DNA of 64,000 nucleotides. Source: Kineothrix sp. IPX-CK (GTDB lineage: Bacteria > Bacillota > Clostridia > Lachnospirales > Lachnospiraceae). Below, in pieces: positions 55,033 through 64,000 of the stretch (position 1 is the first letter of the stretch; the number at the start of each line of letters is the position of its first letter). The DNA is taken from positions 4,092,001 through 4,156,000 of the forward strand of contig NZ_CP146256.1 in the NCBI RefSeq assembly GCF_039134705.1, in the 5' to 3' direction. Under the pieces are notes generated by a model. It had not been told where the DNA came from. It ran no database searches and saw nothing but the letters and a program-made list of their open reading frames with translations. Both the position numbers and the translations under genes were made by a program.

Positions 55033-57321
55033 TTACAGCGCATTCAGCTCATCCACTAAAGCCCTGACATCATCCATGGACATTCTGGTCTCTCCGCTTC
55101 CGAAACTTACGGCTCCCCGAAGAGGCATGTATTTCATCATGGCCTCCTGCATTTCGGCCGTAATAGCCTGAGCAGCGGCGCTATCGTCCTCATCCTTGTC
55201 GGCGGTCATTATAATATCCATTTTGCCGTCCATCGTCTCCATAACCAGCTCCTTCGCCTCAGGATTCTTGAAGATATCTTCCATAATGGAATCCGTGGTG
55301 TAAATTACCGGCAGCTTCACCGTAGACTCTACGTGAATTTCTTTTATTAGCACGATGTCTCTGGATGATTTTCCAATCATAATGTCGAATTCTCCCGTTT
55401 CCACATACCAGTCGTTAATCGCCGTATTGTAATATGCGAAAGAGCGCTTGGAAAGCTGAAAGCTCACCGTCTTCGTTTCTCCCGGCATCAAGGAAACCTT
55501 CGCGAAGTCCTTCAGTTCCTTCACCGGACGTATTACACTGCTTTCCTTATCGCTAATGTAAAGCTGAACGGCTTCTTTACCTGCAACCTTGCCCGTATTG
55601 GTTATGTCCACCGATACCGTCACCACATCCGTATCCTTAATGCTGTCCGAACTTACGCACAGATTGGAATAATCGAATACAGTATAGGAAAGTCCATGGC
55701 CAAAGGGGAAGAGCACTTCCATTTTCTTCTTATCATAATAACGATAGCCCACGAATATACCTTCCCTGTATTCTACCCGATCTCCCTCTCCGGGGAAGTT
55801 CAGATAGGAAGGATTATCCTCCAGCTTCAAGGGGAAGGTCTCCGGAAGCTTACCGCTGGGATTAACTTTACCAAAAAGAATGTCATACTGCGCGCCACCT
55901 ACAGCCTGACCGCCAAGATACGCTTCTACTACACCCTTCACCTCATTTATCCAGGGCATCTCCACGGGCGAACCGTTGTGCAGGACTACAATTACATTCT
56001 TCTGTACCTGTGCCACCTTCCTAATCAATTCGTTCTGGCATTCCGGCATTCTCATATGCTCCCGGTCAAAGCCTTCCGATTCGAAGGAATCAGGAAGGCC
56101 GGCAAAGATAACCGCTGCTTCCGACTTCTTAGCAAGCTCCACTGCTTCCGCTAACAAGGCCTCATCCACCCTATCCTCTTCATCAATAAATCCCTGCGCA
56201 TAAGAAATATTAGGATTTCCCGCCGCTATATCCAGCGCAGAGGTTATCTTATGACTGTTGATATGAGAGCTTCCCCCGCCCTGATAACGGGGCTGCTTCG
56301 CATACTTTCCGATAAATACCACCTTGTCGCTTTCCTTCAAGGGAAGAACGCCGTCATTTTTCAAAAGAACAATAGTCTCTTCCGCCACTCTGCGCGCCGC
56401 TTCGTGATCCTTATCTAAATCGTAGTCTGCCGTCTTATCTCTATTTTCCTCAAATCGGAATACGATATTCAGAATTCTCTCCACCGCCGTATCCAGCACA
56501 CTTTCTTCCAAGCTGCCGTTCTTTACTGCTTCCTCGATAAGCTTATCGTTATGTCCGCCGGAGGAGGGCATCTCCAGATCCATTCCTGCTTTCAGGTTCG
56601 GCACCCTGTTATTTACCGCTCCCCAATCGCTCATCACATAACCGTCAAATCCCCATTCTCCACGTAGAATATCCGTCAGATACTTCTTGCTTTCCCCCAC
56701 ATATGTACCGTTTACTCTATTATAAGAGTTCATCACCGTCCAGGGTTTCTGTTCCCGCACCGCTCCTTCGAAAGCCGCCAGATAAATTTCCCTCATGGTG
56801 CGCTCATCCACCTCTACAGACGCCGACATTCTTCTGGTCTCCTGATTATTCGCAAGAAAATGCTTAATGCTCACGCCCACATTCTTACTTTGTACCCCTT
56901 TAATGAACGCCGCCGCAATCTGAGATGCCACTACCGGATCTTCCGAATAATATTCGAAGTTCCTGCCGCAAAGCGGGGAACGCTTAATATTTACAGCCGG
57001 CCCAAGCAACACACTCACGCCCTCTGCCTGGCACTCATTACCAAGCACTGCTCCCATTTCCGTCAAAAGTTCCCTGTTAAAAGAAGCTGCCGTACCGCAC
57101 CCGGCCGGAAAACAAACGGCCTTAATACTCTCATTCACACCAAGATGATCCGCCTTATCGTCCTGCTTTCTGAGTCCGTGAGGTCCATCTGAAACCATAG
57201 ACTGCAAAATCCCCAGTCTCTCAACCGCCTTAGTATGCCAAAAATCCGCCCCCGAACACATCGAAGCCTTTTCCTCCAAAGTCATCTGTGCCACCAAGTC
57301 CTTAATCTTTTCCGCCGTCAT
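55033..57321 (-). CDS. GH3 beta-glucosidase with C-terminal extension
   Basis: A 762-residue cytoplasmic enzyme. Domain 1 holds the nucleophile Asp in GYVMSDWGAVNN and KHFLANNQETRR; domain 2 (about 310-520) has GGSSHINSHKITSA; a fibronectin III-like domain follows (about 560-650). The last 100 residues (from about 655, ESTVKLPVIYTTDSIMEDIF) are an acidic helical extension beyond the usual FnIII end. Sugar preference cannot be read from sequence; beta-glucosidase is most common for this architecture. AAGGAG precedes ATG 57321. It is divergent from an AraC regulator. Confidence 0.88.
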   Translation of the reverse strand: MTAEKIKDLVAQMTLEEKASMCSGADFWHTKAVERLGILQSMVSDGPHGLRKQDDKADHLGVNESIKAVCFPAGCGTAASFNRELLTEMGAVLGNECQAEGVSVLLGPAVNIKRSPLCGRNFEYYSEDPVVASQIAAAFIKGVQSKNVGVSIKHFLANNQETRRMSASVEVDERTMREIYLAAFEGAVREQKPWTVMNSYNRVNGTYVGESKKYLTDILRGEWGFDGYVMSDWGAVNNRVPNLKAGMDLEMPSSGGHNDKLIEEAVKNGSLEESVLDTAVERILNIVFRFEENRDKTADYDLDKDHEAARRVAEETIVLLKNDGVLPLKESDKVVFIGKYAKQPRYQGGGSSHINSHKITSALDIAAGNPNISYAQGFIDEEDRVDEALLAEAVELAKKSEAAVIFAGLPDSFESEGFDREHMRMPECQNELIRKVAQVQKNVIVVLHNGSPVEMPWINEVKGVVEAYLGGQAVGGAQYDILFGKVNPSGKLPETFPLKLEDNPSYLNFPGEGDRVEYREGIFVGYRYYDKKKMEVLFPFGHGLSYTVFDYSNLCVSSDSIKDTDVVTVSVDITNTGKVAGKEAVQLYISDKESSVIRPVKELKDFAKVSLMPGETKTVSFQLSKRSFAYYNTAINDWYVETGEFDIMIGKSSRDIVLIKEIHVESTVKLPVIYTTDSIMEDIFKNPEAKELVMETMDGKMDIIMTADKDEDDSAAAQAITAEMQEAMMKYMPLRGAVSFGSGETRMSMDDVRALVDELNAL

Positions 57322-57689
57322 ATAAATCTCCTTCCAATCTACATTTGTCCTTATTCATCTTTCCTTTTTGACTTTTCAATCGTAAAGTCCGCTGCATCCT
57401 TCTTCCCCTTCACGCTTACTTTCACTCTCTCAATTATAACCACATATCACAAGCCTTCCTACCCATATACTACCATACCCGTCATTTCCGCTCTATTTAT
57501 TTTCATGACTTATTTATAGGTCGATATTGACTTTTATGTTATCTTGCTTCATTATTATATAAGGAACCCTTTTACACCCATTTTAAAATAAACATCCTTT
57601 CGTCAGGTCATACACTACCCCTAACGGATTTCACATGCTCTCTCACAGCCTCAACTAGAGCACAAAAAAACTGAAAGGCCCACATACAT
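57322..57689. other. 368-bp divergent intergenic region between GH3 and AraC genes
   Basis: Contains the ribosome site of the GH3 gene at its left end and the AraC-side promoter at 57527-57555. It is AT- and C-rich with no hairpin, repeat or extra frame that I could support. Confidence 0.6.
57527..57555 (+). promoter_or_regulatory. promoter of the AraC-family gene
   Basis: TTGACT (57527-57532), a 17-bp spacer and CATTAT (57550-57555), about 135 bp before the gene. Confidence 0.5.
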
Positions 57690-58514
57690 ATGGAAAAATA
57701 TATCCACGAAGAAATTAAAACCCGAGAAGACATCCAGGTCCGCTTTGATACCTACCGCGATTCGAACCACCTCATCACAAACCATTGGCATAACAGTATG
57801 GAAATCGTCTGCATCTGCGAAGGCTGCATGGATGTCACCATCAACAACTCCAAGCTCACCCTGAACGTAGGCGATTACGTCATCATCAATTCGGCCGACA
57901 TACACTCCACCTATTGTCACGAGAATTGCCTCGTCATCCTGCTGCAGATACCATACCAATTTTTGAAAAAAAGTATTTCCAACTACGACAGCATCCGTTT
58001 TGAAGGTATTCCCAACTCTCCGGAGAAGAATGACCGCGTACGTGCTATTTTGATGGAGATGAAGGACATTAACGACGAAAAACCGGAAGGATATTCCCTC
58101 CGGTTTTCCAGTCTTTTATACGATTTTCTTTATTCTATCCTCTGCTGCTACAAGGTAGAAATTGACACCGCCGTGAAAATCAGGACGGACAAGAATCTGC
58201 GTCGTCTGGAGAATGTCATGGACTTCGTAAAGTCCAACTACGCATCTCCCATCACCCTGGACGAGGCCGCTGCTTCCGTCGCACTGAATCCTGAGTATTT
58301 CTGCCGCTTTTTTAAAAAATATATGGGACTCACCTTTCTCGAATATGTGAACAAGGTCCGCCTTGCGCACGTATATGAGGATTTGATGAATACCGATTTG
58401 ACCATTACCGGTATCCTCGAACGCAACGGCTGTACCAACTACAAATTATTTATGAAAAATTTCAAATCTACCTACGGCTGTACGCCCATGCAAATGCGCC
58501 AGAACAAAAATTAA
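57690..58514 (+). CDS. AraC-family regulator, probable control of the GH3 gene
   Basis: A 274-residue regulator. Residues 10-95 form a cupin (NHLITNHWHNSMEIVCICEG and VGDYVIINSADIHST). The double helix-turn-helix covers about residues 175-272 (ASPITLDEAAASVALNPEYF, then FKSTYGCTPMQMRQ). The divergent GH3 beta-glucosidase is its likely target and a sugar its ligand; both are inference. It is followed after 88 bp by the DUF3892 gene. Confidence 0.88.
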   Translation: MEKYIHEEIKTREDIQVRFDTYRDSNHLITNHWHNSMEIVCICEGCMDVTINNSKLTLNVGDYVIINSADIHSTYCHENCLVILLQIPYQFLKKSISNYDSIRFEGIPNSPEKNDRVRAILMEMKDINDEKPEGYSLRFSSLLYDFLYSILCCYKVEIDTAVKIRTDKNLRRLENVMDFVKSNYASPITLDEAAASVALNPEYFCRFFKKYMGLTFLEYVNKVRLAHVYEDLMNTDLTITGILERNGCTNYKLFMKNFKSTYGCTPMQMRQNKN

Positions 58515-58602
58515 CATTTGACGCATATTATTTTCCATATCGCACAGACTATAAAAAAGCAGCTAAAAATGTTTGCATTCACGAGAAAGGTATGGTTATT
58601 TT

Positions 58603-58905
58603 ATGACAGATATGGATAAAATTACTCTCGGCGAAGCTCTCGCTATCAATACTCTGGATGATATACCCGAAGCGAAAAGCGACGCCAAGGAAATCGTAGG
58701 TCTCGTAAAGAGCAGCGGACGAGTGACCGGCTACCAGCTATCCGACGGCTCCACGGTTTCCAAGCAGGAGGGCGTGGACCTCGCCAAGGGCGGGGGAATC
58801 AAAGGCGTGGGCATCGCCCATAGGAAGGATACCGAATATTTGAAATCTCTGCCTGACGGGAAAGAAGGCAATAATTTGAACAACCTTCCTTCCATTTCAG
58901 GTTAA
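58603..58905 (+). CDS. DUF3892 family small protein
   Basis: A 100-residue soluble protein. Its core, GYQLSDGSTVSKQEGVDLAK, then GGIKGVGIAHRKDTEYLKSL and PDGKEGNNLNNLP, matches DUF3892. ATG 58603 follows AGAAAGG. No function is established for the family, which is common in Clostridia. Confidence 0.82.
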   Translation: MTDMDKITLGEALAINTLDDIPEAKSDAKEIVGLVKSSGRVTGYQLSDGSTVSKQEGVDLAKGGGIKGVGIAHRKDTEYLKSLPDGKEGNNLNNLPSISG

Positions 58906-58911
58906 ATATGA

Positions 58912-58956
58912 AAGCTTGCCGCACGGAATATTCATCGTGTGACAAGCCTTCTTTTT
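58912..58956. terminator. bidirectional terminator after DUF3892 and the second chemoreceptor
   Basis: AAGCTTG..CGCACGG and CGTGTG..CAAGCCTT form a bulged stem followed by CTTTTT on the plus strand. Confidence 0.65.
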
Positions 58957-59005
58957 GGTCAAAATCAGGATGTCCGCATCGTATACTTTTTCCTGATCTA
59001 TATAT

Positions 59006-60688
59006 TTAACTTCTAATACTGCCTCTATTTAGCTTAAACTGGCTAATCAAATCCGTCATGACCAAAGCCTGGGCACTAAGCTCTTCACTTGCCGCCGCAC
59101 TTTCTTCCGATACCGATGCATTCGTCTGAACAACACTGGAAATCCGGTCGATTCCCTTTGCGATTTTATCCGCTTCTTGAGCCTGTGCTCTGGATTCCTG
59201 CGCGATTTTATCTATCATCTCCAGAACGGTCTGGGCGTTCTTTGCTACCTCCTCGAAGGCCTCACTGGTCACTCCCGTGAGAACCTTTCCTTTTTCGATA
59301 TGGGCCAAGGATTCCTCTATCAGTTCGGTAGTGTTCTTCGCTGCGTCTGCAGATTCCTGTGCCAGTTTCCTTATTTGATCAGCTACCACGGCAAAACCTT
59401 TTCCGGCTGCTCCTGCACGGGCGGATTCGATTGCCGCATTTAAGGCTAACAGATTCGTTTCGGAAGCTATCGCATCAATAGTGTCAATAATGTTCTTAAT
59501 ACCCTCCGATGCTGCAGCGATGTCGGTTATTGCCGCCACAAGCTGCCCCATCTGTCCCTTGCTGGTGCGGACAGTCTCTCCCGTCCTTGCGCCCCACTCG
59601 TCGGCGTTTTGGGTGTGCTCTGCGTTGTTGCTTATCTGTCCCGTAATATTGGAAATGACCTCGGACAATTCCTGCACGCTTCCTGCCTGATTAGTCGCTC
59701 CCTGCGCGATGTCCTGTGCTCCCGCGGACAGTTCCTGCGCACCTGCACTCACCTGCTCTATTGCCACGCTCATTTCATACAAAGTATCGTTCATTTTCTC
59801 CTGAAAGCTCTCGATGGAACGCTGAATATTTGCAAAATCACCGATAAATTCCACCGGGCATACGCAGGTGAAGTCGCCTGCCGAGAATTCCTTCATGCCA
59901 AAATCGATGGCATCAATGTATTTCTTAATTTCCTTTACTGCAAAATCCAAAGCTCTTCCAAGGCTTCCAATCTCGTTTTCCATATCCGTCTCGAAGCTCA
60001 AGCTGAGATTACCTTCCGCCAGCTTCTCACATTCCTGCTGCAAGTCAACAATCGGCTCGATGACCTTAGTCTTCACGTATCGATACGTTTTTATGATAAA
60101 CCGCACCGTTAAGATGACTGCGAAGACAGCAGCCACAAAGATAACGCTGAACATTATGATGACCATTTTTCTCTGATTATCAATCTGCTCCTGTTTCTGG
60201 GCTATCGTGTCGTCCAAAAGGCTTACCAGGGAATGGATCTTTACTTCTACGCTATCCTTTAACAATGCTTCCGCCTGTGCCTTGTCCGTCTCGTTCACGC
60301 TGAGCACCTCTTCCGCAAGCTGATGAATTTCTCTATGCAAAGGTTCCGCCTGCTCATAGAATTCACTCATTTTGGGGTTGCCTTTTACATCCTCCCCATA
60401 TAAATATATACCGAAATCACATTTCGTCTCATCCGTCTGTCCAGTGAATTCCGTATTGTAATAAACGGCAGAACTGAGGTTTATCCACCATTTATAATGG
60501 GCCATCTCATAGCTCAACAGATCGGATTTTTCTGCATTTATCTTTTCGCTCCTGCTAAAGACATAGTCGAAACTGAGGATACTAAATCCCATTAGCAGCA
60601 CAAGAAGACCAGTCATAAATACAATTGCGGAAAACCTCGAATAAAATATCTTCTCTATTGATCCTTTTCTTTTGGTAACCTTTAACAT
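59006..60688 (-). CDS. methyl-accepting chemotaxis protein with an external CZB-like zinc domain
   Basis: A 560-residue chemoreceptor. Membrane helices lie at about residues 19-44 and 175-197. The external part carries His64, Cys90, His118 and His122 in [16 protein letters not shown] and [10 protein letters not shown]. This is the ligand pattern of chemoreceptor zinc-binding (CZB) domains, which are normally cytoplasmic. A HAMP (about 198-250), a second HAMP-like stretch and the signalling domain follow; its tip is near [21 protein letters not shown] 60688 follows AAGGAAAAAG; an in-frame ATG at 60754 overlaps a repeat and is less likely. Confidence 0.88.
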   Translation of the reverse strand: MLKVTKRKGSIEKIFYSRFSAIVFMTGLLVLLMGFSILSFDYVFSRSEKINAEKSDLLSYEMAHYKWWINLSSAVYYNTEFTGQTDETKCDFGIYLYGEDVKGNPKMSEFYEQAEPLHREIHQLAEEVLSVNETDKAQAEALLKDSVEVKIHSLVSLLDDTIAQKQEQIDNQRKMVIIMFSVIFVAAVFAVILTVRFIIKTYRYVKTKVIEPIVDLQQECEKLAEGNLSLSFETDMENEIGSLGRALDFAVKEIKKYIDAIDFGMKEFSAGDFTCVCPVEFIGDFANIQRSIESFQEKMNDTLYEMSVAIEQVSAGAQELSAGAQDIAQGATNQAGSVQELSEVISNITGQISNNAEHTQNADEWGARTGETVRTSKGQMGQLVAAITDIAAASEGIKNIIDTIDAIASETNLLALNAAIESARAGAAGKGFAVVADQIRKLAQESADAAKNTTELIEESLAHIEKGKVLTGVTSEAFEEVAKNAQTVLEMIDKIAQESRAQAQEADKIAKGIDRISSVVQTNASVSEESAAASEELSAQALVMTDLISQFKLNRGSIRS

Positions 60689-60727
60689 AATTTTTACTTT
60701 TTCCTTTCTTAATTTATCTGAAAAAAT

Positions 60728-60893
60728 CGCTATAAAGGTTGTACCTTTTTTCATCTTCTATTTTTTGGATTTTTATTTTCCTATTATTGTCATTTTTTGT
60801 TGTTTTTTACAAAAAAATGTAATACAATTAACGATATAATTGTTTGTATATACAAAGGAAACAAGTTGCTAAAAAGGTACACCTTTATAGCAA
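60728..60893. repeat. pair of inverted recombinase-site-like repeats flanking a promoter segment
   Basis: GCTATAAAGGTTGTACCTTTTT (60730-60751) and its inverse at 60871-60891 differ by one inserted base. The right copy expands to a 28-bp near-palindrome (60866-60893): half-site TTGCTAAAAAGGT, AC core, and a second half-site differing at one position. This is the architecture of serine recombinase crossover sites. The 119 bp between the copies holds TTGTTT-17-TACAAT (60800-60828, plus strand) pointing to the recombinase gene. Confidence 0.6.
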
Positions 60894-60977
60894 CTTTTCT
60901 CTTTTTGTCCGTGCCTTTAAACATATGGATTAAGTTTAGCCTTTCTGGCATACTACGTATAATAGGAGGACTAAAAA

Positions 60978-61601
60978 ATGAAAAATTTTTACGGGTATAT
61001 GCGGGTATCTACCGTCGATCAAAATATCGATCGGCAAAAAATGGAATTGCTGAAATGGGGGATTATTGAACCGAACATTTATTGTGATAAATTATCGGGC
61101 AAAGATTTTAACAGACCGGAATATCTGAAGCTAAAGAAAAGGCTAAAAGAGGGTGACGTACTCGTCGTAAAAAGCATTGATCGTCTTGGAAGAAGTTATC
61201 GGGACATACAAGAGGAATGGCGTGTTATTGTTAAAGTAAAAAAAGCAGATATCGTCATCCTGGACATGCCCATTCTCGACACGCGCACTAACAAAGACTT
61301 AATCGGCACCTTAATTTCTGATATCGTCTTGCAGCTCTTATCCTATGTAGCACAGGCCGAAAGGGAGAATATCAAGCAGCGGCAGGCAGAAGGCATTGCC
61401 ATCGCCAAGGCAAAGGGAAAACATCTGGGCCGTTTCCCTGCACCTGTTCCCGAAGAATTCTACCCGGTATACGAGAAGTGGAGAAATAAGGAATATACCC
61501 TTCAAACTGCCAGCAACGCACTTGGAGTCACTATCAGCCAGTTCCGTACAATGATCAAAAAGCATACAAAGAATAAAAATCAAAGCCACAAAAATCCTTA
61601 A
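60978..61601 (+). CDS. serine recombinase (resolvase/invertase family)
   Basis: A 207-residue small serine recombinase. The catalytic domain (1-140) has nucleophile Ser10 in YGYMRVSTVDQNIDRQ, the Arg cluster in VVKSIDRLGRSYRD and the long E helix QLLSYVAQAERENIKQRQAE. The C-terminal helix-turn-helix (about 150-195, LQTASNALGVTISQFRTMI) binds DNA. The size fits resolvases and DNA invertases, not large phage integrases. AGGAGG precedes ATG 60978. Two inverted sites that could be its substrate lie upstream. Confidence 0.92.
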   Translation: MKNFYGYMRVSTVDQNIDRQKMELLKWGIIEPNIYCDKLSGKDFNRPEYLKLKKRLKEGDVLVVKSIDRLGRSYRDIQEEWRVIVKVKKADIVILDMPILDTRTNKDLIGTLISDIVLQLLSYVAQAERENIKQRQAEGIAIAKAKGKHLGRFPAPVPEEFYPVYEKWRNKEYTLQTASNALGVTISQFRTMIKKHTKNKNQSHKNP

Positions 61602-61610
61602 GTACACCTT

Positions 61611-62507
61611 CTAACCTCGCCCTGTGGTGTCTGCCGGCTCTCGCCTTCTGCCGCCCACAAGTTCACTTACGAGAGTAGAACCTAATATCAGCACTGCACC
61701 TATCATCTGCTCTGTGCTCATATTTTCATGAAATAAAAGGGCGGAAAGCAGAATTGCTGTCACTGGGTCAATGTAGCTGAACAGAGCTGCCGTCTGCCCG
61801 CTCAAATCCTTTAAAGAAGAAAAATATAAAAGATAGGCGATTCCTGTATTTACAATACCCAGATACAGTAATAGAAATAGTGTACTAACGCCAAATGTTA
61901 TCCCCGTCCCGTCTTCCGTATAAAGCACATACGCAAGCACCACCACGGACGCAACTCCCAGCTGAGATACCGTCATATCCACCGCTTCTATTTCTTTCAA
62001 AAACTTATTCATAATCACTACGGAAGCGTATAGCAGCGCTGCTGTCACACCGAATGCGATCCCTTTCCATCCGCCTGCCGCTCCCTGACCGCTTCCCAAG
62101 ATATCTGCAACCAACGTCATGCCAAATAACGATACCGCAACGCATCCGGCCTTTACTGCCGTCAGCTTCTCCTTTAAGAAAAAGGGAGAGACCATAATGA
62201 CGAATACCGGAGCCAGATAATAACACAGGGTAGCCACCGCTATCGTGGTGTACCGGTAGGCTTCGAAAAGACAGATCCAGTTCGCTCCAATCGCTGCTCC
62301 TGAAAAGACAAGAAATTTAAGATTCTTTCTTATGGCCGGAAGCGATAACTTCTTTCCCATCGCCAGCCCGGCAATCAGCAAAAATACCGTTCCTATGCTT
62401 CCTCTTACAACCGCCAGTATCCCAGAGGATAACCCAATTGTTCTTACAAAGATTCCTATACTTCCAAATATGAACATCGCGGCAATTAATTTCACTTTAG
62501 CTTTCAT
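61611..62507 (-). CDS. DMT-superfamily transporter (EamA)
   Basis: A 298-residue protein with ten membrane helices in two EamA repeats (about 5-135 and 145-285; SGAAIGANWICLFEAYRYTT and DLSGQTAALFSYIDPVTAIL). Members export metabolites such as amino acids or act as nucleotide-sugar carriers. The gene ends 9 bp from the convergent recombinase stop. Substrate unknown. Confidence 0.9.
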   Translation of the reverse strand: MKAKVKLIAAMFIFGSIGIFVRTIGLSSGILAVVRGSIGTVFLLIAGLAMGKKLSLPAIRKNLKFLVFSGAAIGANWICLFEAYRYTTIAVATLCYYLAPVFVIMVSPFFLKEKLTAVKAGCVAVSLFGMTLVADILGSGQGAAGGWKGIAFGVTAALLYASVVIMNKFLKEIEAVDMTVSQLGVASVVVLAYVLYTEDGTGITFGVSTLFLLLYLGIVNTGIAYLLYFSSLKDLSGQTAALFSYIDPVTAILLSALLFHENMSTEQMIGAVLILGSTLVSELVGGRRREPADTTGRG

Positions 62508-62558
62508 CGTTTCTTCTCATTTCGAAAGAATTTCTTTTGTCCTGCTGTTTACCGACGC

Positions 62559-63488
62559 TTATCGAAGCAGCTTCTTTTTCTTAAAATATATGAATTCGGC
62601 CAAAATAATGACAATACATAGGAGAATCACTGCCGGATATCCATATTTCCAACGAAACTCCGGCATGCCGGGAAAGTTCATCCCATACCATCCTACAAGG
62701 AGCGTCAAAGGAAGGAAAAATGCCGTGATAATCGTTAAAATACTCATTACTTTGTTCTGCCTTACGTCTATCTGGGATTGATACAATTCCCTTATCTGAA
62801 TCAAATACTCCCTCAGCGCCTCCACATGGTTATGCAGTCTCTCCGTACGATTAGCGTAATTCTGCCACGCCGCGCACTCCTCCCTGCTAAGCTCCTGATT
62901 CACATTTGCCTGCATCTGGTCGCCGATGTTTGTAAGCTGTTCATAATAAGAGTGAAAAATTGTCAGCTTTTTGCGGTATTGTATAATCGTCTCATAAAAA
63001 TGATCAGGAATCTTCAAAAGAAGCTCCTCCTCCATATCCGCCAGTTCTTCCTCCAGCCTCTGCAGATAAAGAACATCCTCTTCTATGAGAATTTCAAATA
63101 GAATCAAAAGGATTTGATTTAGCATACAGTTTCCTGGGATATTGGCGGATATCTTTTCCAGCATATCTTCCAGCAAGGACTCCTCCTCAATGAAAAAAAG
63201 CCGTTTCCCTTTTACATAAAAGCCAAATGTAAAGAGGGCTATTTTATCTATCTCTCCCTTAGGAACTTTCATCGTCCCCTGGATGCAATCCCTGAACGTT
63301 TCGATTTTGCAGTATTGAATCTGCTTAAGTCCCTGACTCAGGTTTTTCTTATGGGGATATTCTTCTTCAAGGGAATCAAACTCATTCGATTTCATCAGCC
63401 ATATTTCGTAATATTTCTTCTCCGTCGTTTTCTCGCCGGCTTCACGAGATAAGCTGCCGGTCTCAATATCCACCAAATATTTCACCAT
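62559..63488 (-). CDS. corA: CorA-family magnesium transporter
   Basis: A 309-residue channel subunit. The long cytoplasmic alpha/beta and helical part is followed by two C-terminal membrane helices, the first ending in the pore signature YGMNFPGMPE (GMN). The final KKKKLL is as in other members. It forms pentamers that pass Mg2+ (or Co2+/Ni2+). ATG 63488 lies 9 nt after AAGGAG; the ATG three codons before overlaps that site. Confidence 0.92.
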   Translation of the reverse strand: MVKYLVDIETGSLSREAGEKTTEKKYYEIWLMKSNEFDSLEEEYPHKKNLSQGLKQIQYCKIETFRDCIQGTMKVPKGEIDKIALFTFGFYVKGKRLFFIEEESLLEDMLEKISANIPGNCMLNQILLILFEILIEEDVLYLQRLEEELADMEEELLLKIPDHFYETIIQYRKKLTIFHSYYEQLTNIGDQMQANVNQELSREECAAWQNYANRTERLHNHVEALREYLIQIRELYQSQIDVRQNKVMSILTIITAFFLPLTLLVGWYGMNFPGMPEFRWKYGYPAVILLCIVIILAEFIYFKKKKLLR

Positions 63489-63638
63489 ATCTTTCATCTC
63501 CTTGTAAACGTTCGGATTTTTTCATCTGCGTTTCTATTATCTATTTGGGAATTATATCACATTACATAAAAACCATGTACTGTTTCTCATGAGTTTGAAA
63601 GCATTTTTGTAAATTGCAATTAAATTAATAAAATAAAA

Positions 63639-63676
63639 TGCCCGAATAGTTTTCTAAGAGAATCCTATTTCAGGCA
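63639..63676 (-). terminator. terminator of the gene at the right edge
   Basis: TGCC-GAATAG and CTATTTC-GGCA enclose TTCT/AGAA. On the minus strand TTTTATTTTATT follows. Confidence 0.65.
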
Positions 63677-63702
63677 CTTATTCTTGCTCCGTATTATTAT
63701 AC

Positions 63703-64000
63703 TTAATCCAACCTTCTCCCATAGTAATAATTACTGGGATTTTTTATATTATATATATCTTCTCCATATGGTATATTGAGAGTGTGTGAATCACTCAGTA
63801 CATATTCTTTATCATTTATCGTGAAAACATCTCCCGGCGTATAGCTTGATAGCAAACCTCCGCTACATGTTAATGTGTTATACATTATATCATACCGCTC
63901 TTTTGAATTGATAACTCCGCTTGTCCCATTTGAATAAAATTGTGTCGCTTCTTTTTCACCCATTTTCACAGTAACAAATCCTGGTTTTACACCCGCTTCT
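63703..64000 (-). CDS. unrecognised protein, 5' end beyond the window
   Basis: The open frame ends with TAA at 63705-63703 and reads in through the right edge (EAGVKPGFVTVKMGEKEATQ). A GTG at 63969 is not a convincing start since coding continues upstream. The visible 99 residues are rich in Tyr, Asn, Ser and Gly, with no Cys cluster beyond one Cys. The mix suggests a beta-rich, possibly secreted protein. No family recognised. Confidence 0.5.
   Translation of the reverse strand, partial: EAGVKPGFVTVKMGEKEATQFYSNGTSGVINSKERYDIMYNTLTCSGGLLSSYTPGDVFTINDKEYVLSDSHTLNIPYGEDIYNIKNPSNYYYGRRLD

Noticed and set aside
60689..60754. Longer start of the second chemoreceptor at ATG 60754
   Set aside because: It lies inside the left inverted repeat, and the ATG at 60688 has a better ribosome site and places the membrane helix near the N-terminus.

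Overview
The window reads as chromosomal DNA of a low-to-mid GC, Gram-positive, obligately anaerobic-type Firmicute, most likely a Lachnospiraceae (Clostridium cluster XIVa) gut or environmental species. The support is the Firmicute gene order hprK-glcK-murB-rapZ-whiA-crh, a CIRCE-controlled hsp20, PTS trehalose genes, strong AGGAGG ribosome sites, sigma-A promoters with 17-bp spacers, and small families common in Clostridia (DUF6171, DUF3892, DUF1846, SatD). No rRNA, tRNA, CRISPR array or prophage was seen. The genus cannot be fixed from sequence reading alone.

Layout. 0-6.1 kb: an FAD oxidoreductase cut by the left edge, an AEC transporter, a chemoreceptor without an extracellular domain, a methyltransferase, lgt, and an hsp20 under a CIRCE operator. 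6.3-10.6 kb: an AT-rich accessory stretch with an acyltransferase, a broken VanX-like dipeptidase remnant, a SatD-DUF3307 pair behind two tandem palindromes, and a lipoprotein gene flanked by a short dispersed repeat. 10.8-23.6 kb: an arabinan utilisation locus. It holds an ABC importer (two permeases and a binding lipoprotein, no ATPase), a secreted GH43 endo-arabinanase, an intracellular GH43, two GH51 and one GH127 arabinofuranosidase, and an ArsR-type two-domain regulator. 23.7-27.9 kb: a trehalose PTS regulon (treR, treP, treC) with two identical 16-bp operators.

27.9-34.8 kb: an XRE/TPR regulator coupled to an ABC exporter, a GNAT enzyme, a cyclophilin, class II fructose bisphosphate aldolase and a lipid kinase. 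35.0-40.0 kb: one six-gene operon joining carbon catabolite signalling (HPr kinase, glucokinase, Crh) with cell-wall synthesis and division (MurB, RapZ, WhiA). 40.1-47.8 kb: uvrC, ftsH, pyrG, a DUF1846 protein. 47.8-54.8 kb: a YitT protein, a large membrane c-di-GMP phosphodiesterase with two binding-protein-like sensor domains, and a two-component system. 55.0-58.9 kb: a GH3 beta-glucosidase divergent from an AraC regulator, then a DUF3892 protein. 59.0-64.0 kb: a chemoreceptor whose external domain carries a zinc-binding CZB-type signature, a serine recombinase separated from it by two inverted crossover-like sites, a DMT exporter, CorA, and an unknown gene cut by the right edge.

The main items for a second look are the recombinase/inverted-site arrangement at 60.7-61.6 kb, the external CZB domain of the neighbouring chemoreceptor, the Crh protein with Glu at position 15, the altered Walker A of RapZ, and the SatD operon with its tandem palindromic operator.
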